From positions 1 to 5,413 of the forward strand of contig JAZRYS010000144.1 in assembly GCA_045600865.1 (NCBI GenBank): DNA of 5,413 nucleotides, read 5' to 3'. Origin of the DNA: Aphodosoma sp045600865. Lineage in GTDB: Bacteria > Bacteroidota > Bacteroidia > Bacteroidales > Paludibacteraceae. Of this stretch, positions 5,313 through 5,413 are shown piece by piece. Numbering within the stretch: the stretch's first letter is position 1; every line of letters starts with the position of its first letter. The notes beneath the pieces were generated by a model that made no database searches, had not been told where the DNA came from, and saw only the letters and a list, made by a program, of their open reading frames with translations. The position numbers and the translations under genes are program-made.

Positions 5313-5344
5313 CATACCAGCGCAGGGCGTGAGCCCTGTGTATG
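5313..5344 (+). repeat. GTGA-loop hairpin, complete copy
   Basis: CAGGGC (5323-5328) pairs with GCCCTG (5333-5338) over the loop GTGA, which is of the GNRA type if transcribed. G5322 can wobble with T5339. After an unpaired CAGC on the left arm, CATAC (5313-5317) pairs with GTATG (5340-5344), making a long interrupted stem. The left flank holds the same core, truncated, at 1-15. Confidence 0.6.
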
Positions 5345-5363
5345 AGGTTGTTATCTCGGTTAA

Positions 5364-5376
5364 GTCCTGTAAGGAC
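5364..5376 (+). repeat. Short hairpin with TGTAA loop
   Basis: GTCC-TGTAA-GGAC, followed by GACACAT. It is the third in-window copy of the small hairpin module, 68 bases downstream of the copy at 5296-5308 and in the same orientation. Confidence 0.6.
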
Positions 5377-5413
5377 GACACATTTATTTTCAACGTACGT
5401 GCCATCTAAATGT

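Larger units (their letters stand above)
5275..5383 (+). repeat. Right-flank repeat element with covarying hairpins
   Basis: The element holds, in order, the 17-base motif (5275-5291), a hairpin with loop TGAAA (5296-5308), a GTGA-loop hairpin (5313-5344) and a second small hairpin with loop TGTAA (5364-5376). The two small hairpins with their flanks (5295-5315 and 5363-5383) match at 17 of 21 positions. Two of the four differences form one compensatory stem pair. No gene with a start codon is present up to the window end. The family looks REP-like, but this was not tested against a database. Confidence 0.65.

Noticed and set aside
5393..5400. Eight-base palindrome ACGTACGT near the window end
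   Set aside because: It is a single short palindrome with no partner or context. It could be chance.

Overview
The window reads as a Bacteroidales (Bacteroides/Prevotella-type) chromosome segment. The support is Bacteroidetes-style promoters (TTTG, then TAnnTTTG), AT-rich gene leaders without a Shine-Dalgarno sequence, a Bacteroidetes-type lipoprotein, BspA-like leucine-rich-repeat proteins and C-terminal tails resembling type IX secretion (T9SS type A) sorting domains. The exact genus cannot be fixed from this sequence.

Layout. Positions 1-140 hold a repeat element read on the minus strand, with short hairpins and a 17-base motif. Positions 141-396 are a noncoding leader with a weak hairpin, a run of eight G and a promoter (340-367). 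Three genes follow on the plus strand with gaps of only 21 and 14 bases, so they very probably form one operon: a small lipoprotein with a fibronectin type III-like domain (397-1056), then two tandem paralogous secreted LRR_5/BspA-like proteins (1078-2781 and 2796-5120). After the last stop come two small hairpins and a long intrinsic terminator (5193-5230). The U-tract of that terminator overlaps the -33 box of a new rightward promoter (5228-5258). This promoter fires into a second copy of the repeat element (5275-5383), which lies in opposite orientation to the one at the left edge.

How it fits together (inference). All three proteins carry export signals. The two LRR proteins are built almost wholly of 23-residue units (16 and 25 complete units) between near-identical N- and C-terminal caps. 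Their length difference, 207 residues, is exactly nine units. They look like a duplicated, recombining surface or secreted adhesin pair, with the lipoprotein as a possible envelope partner. Binding targets cannot be read from the sequence.

The most unusual signal is outside the genes. Three short hairpins, one in the left flank and two in the right, keep the loop TGWAA while their stems change by compensatory base pairs. They are accompanied by GTGA-loop hairpins and the 17-base inverted motif. This looks like a REP-like or structured-RNA repeat family framing the operon. I see no transposase, tRNA, rRNA or CRISPR array.
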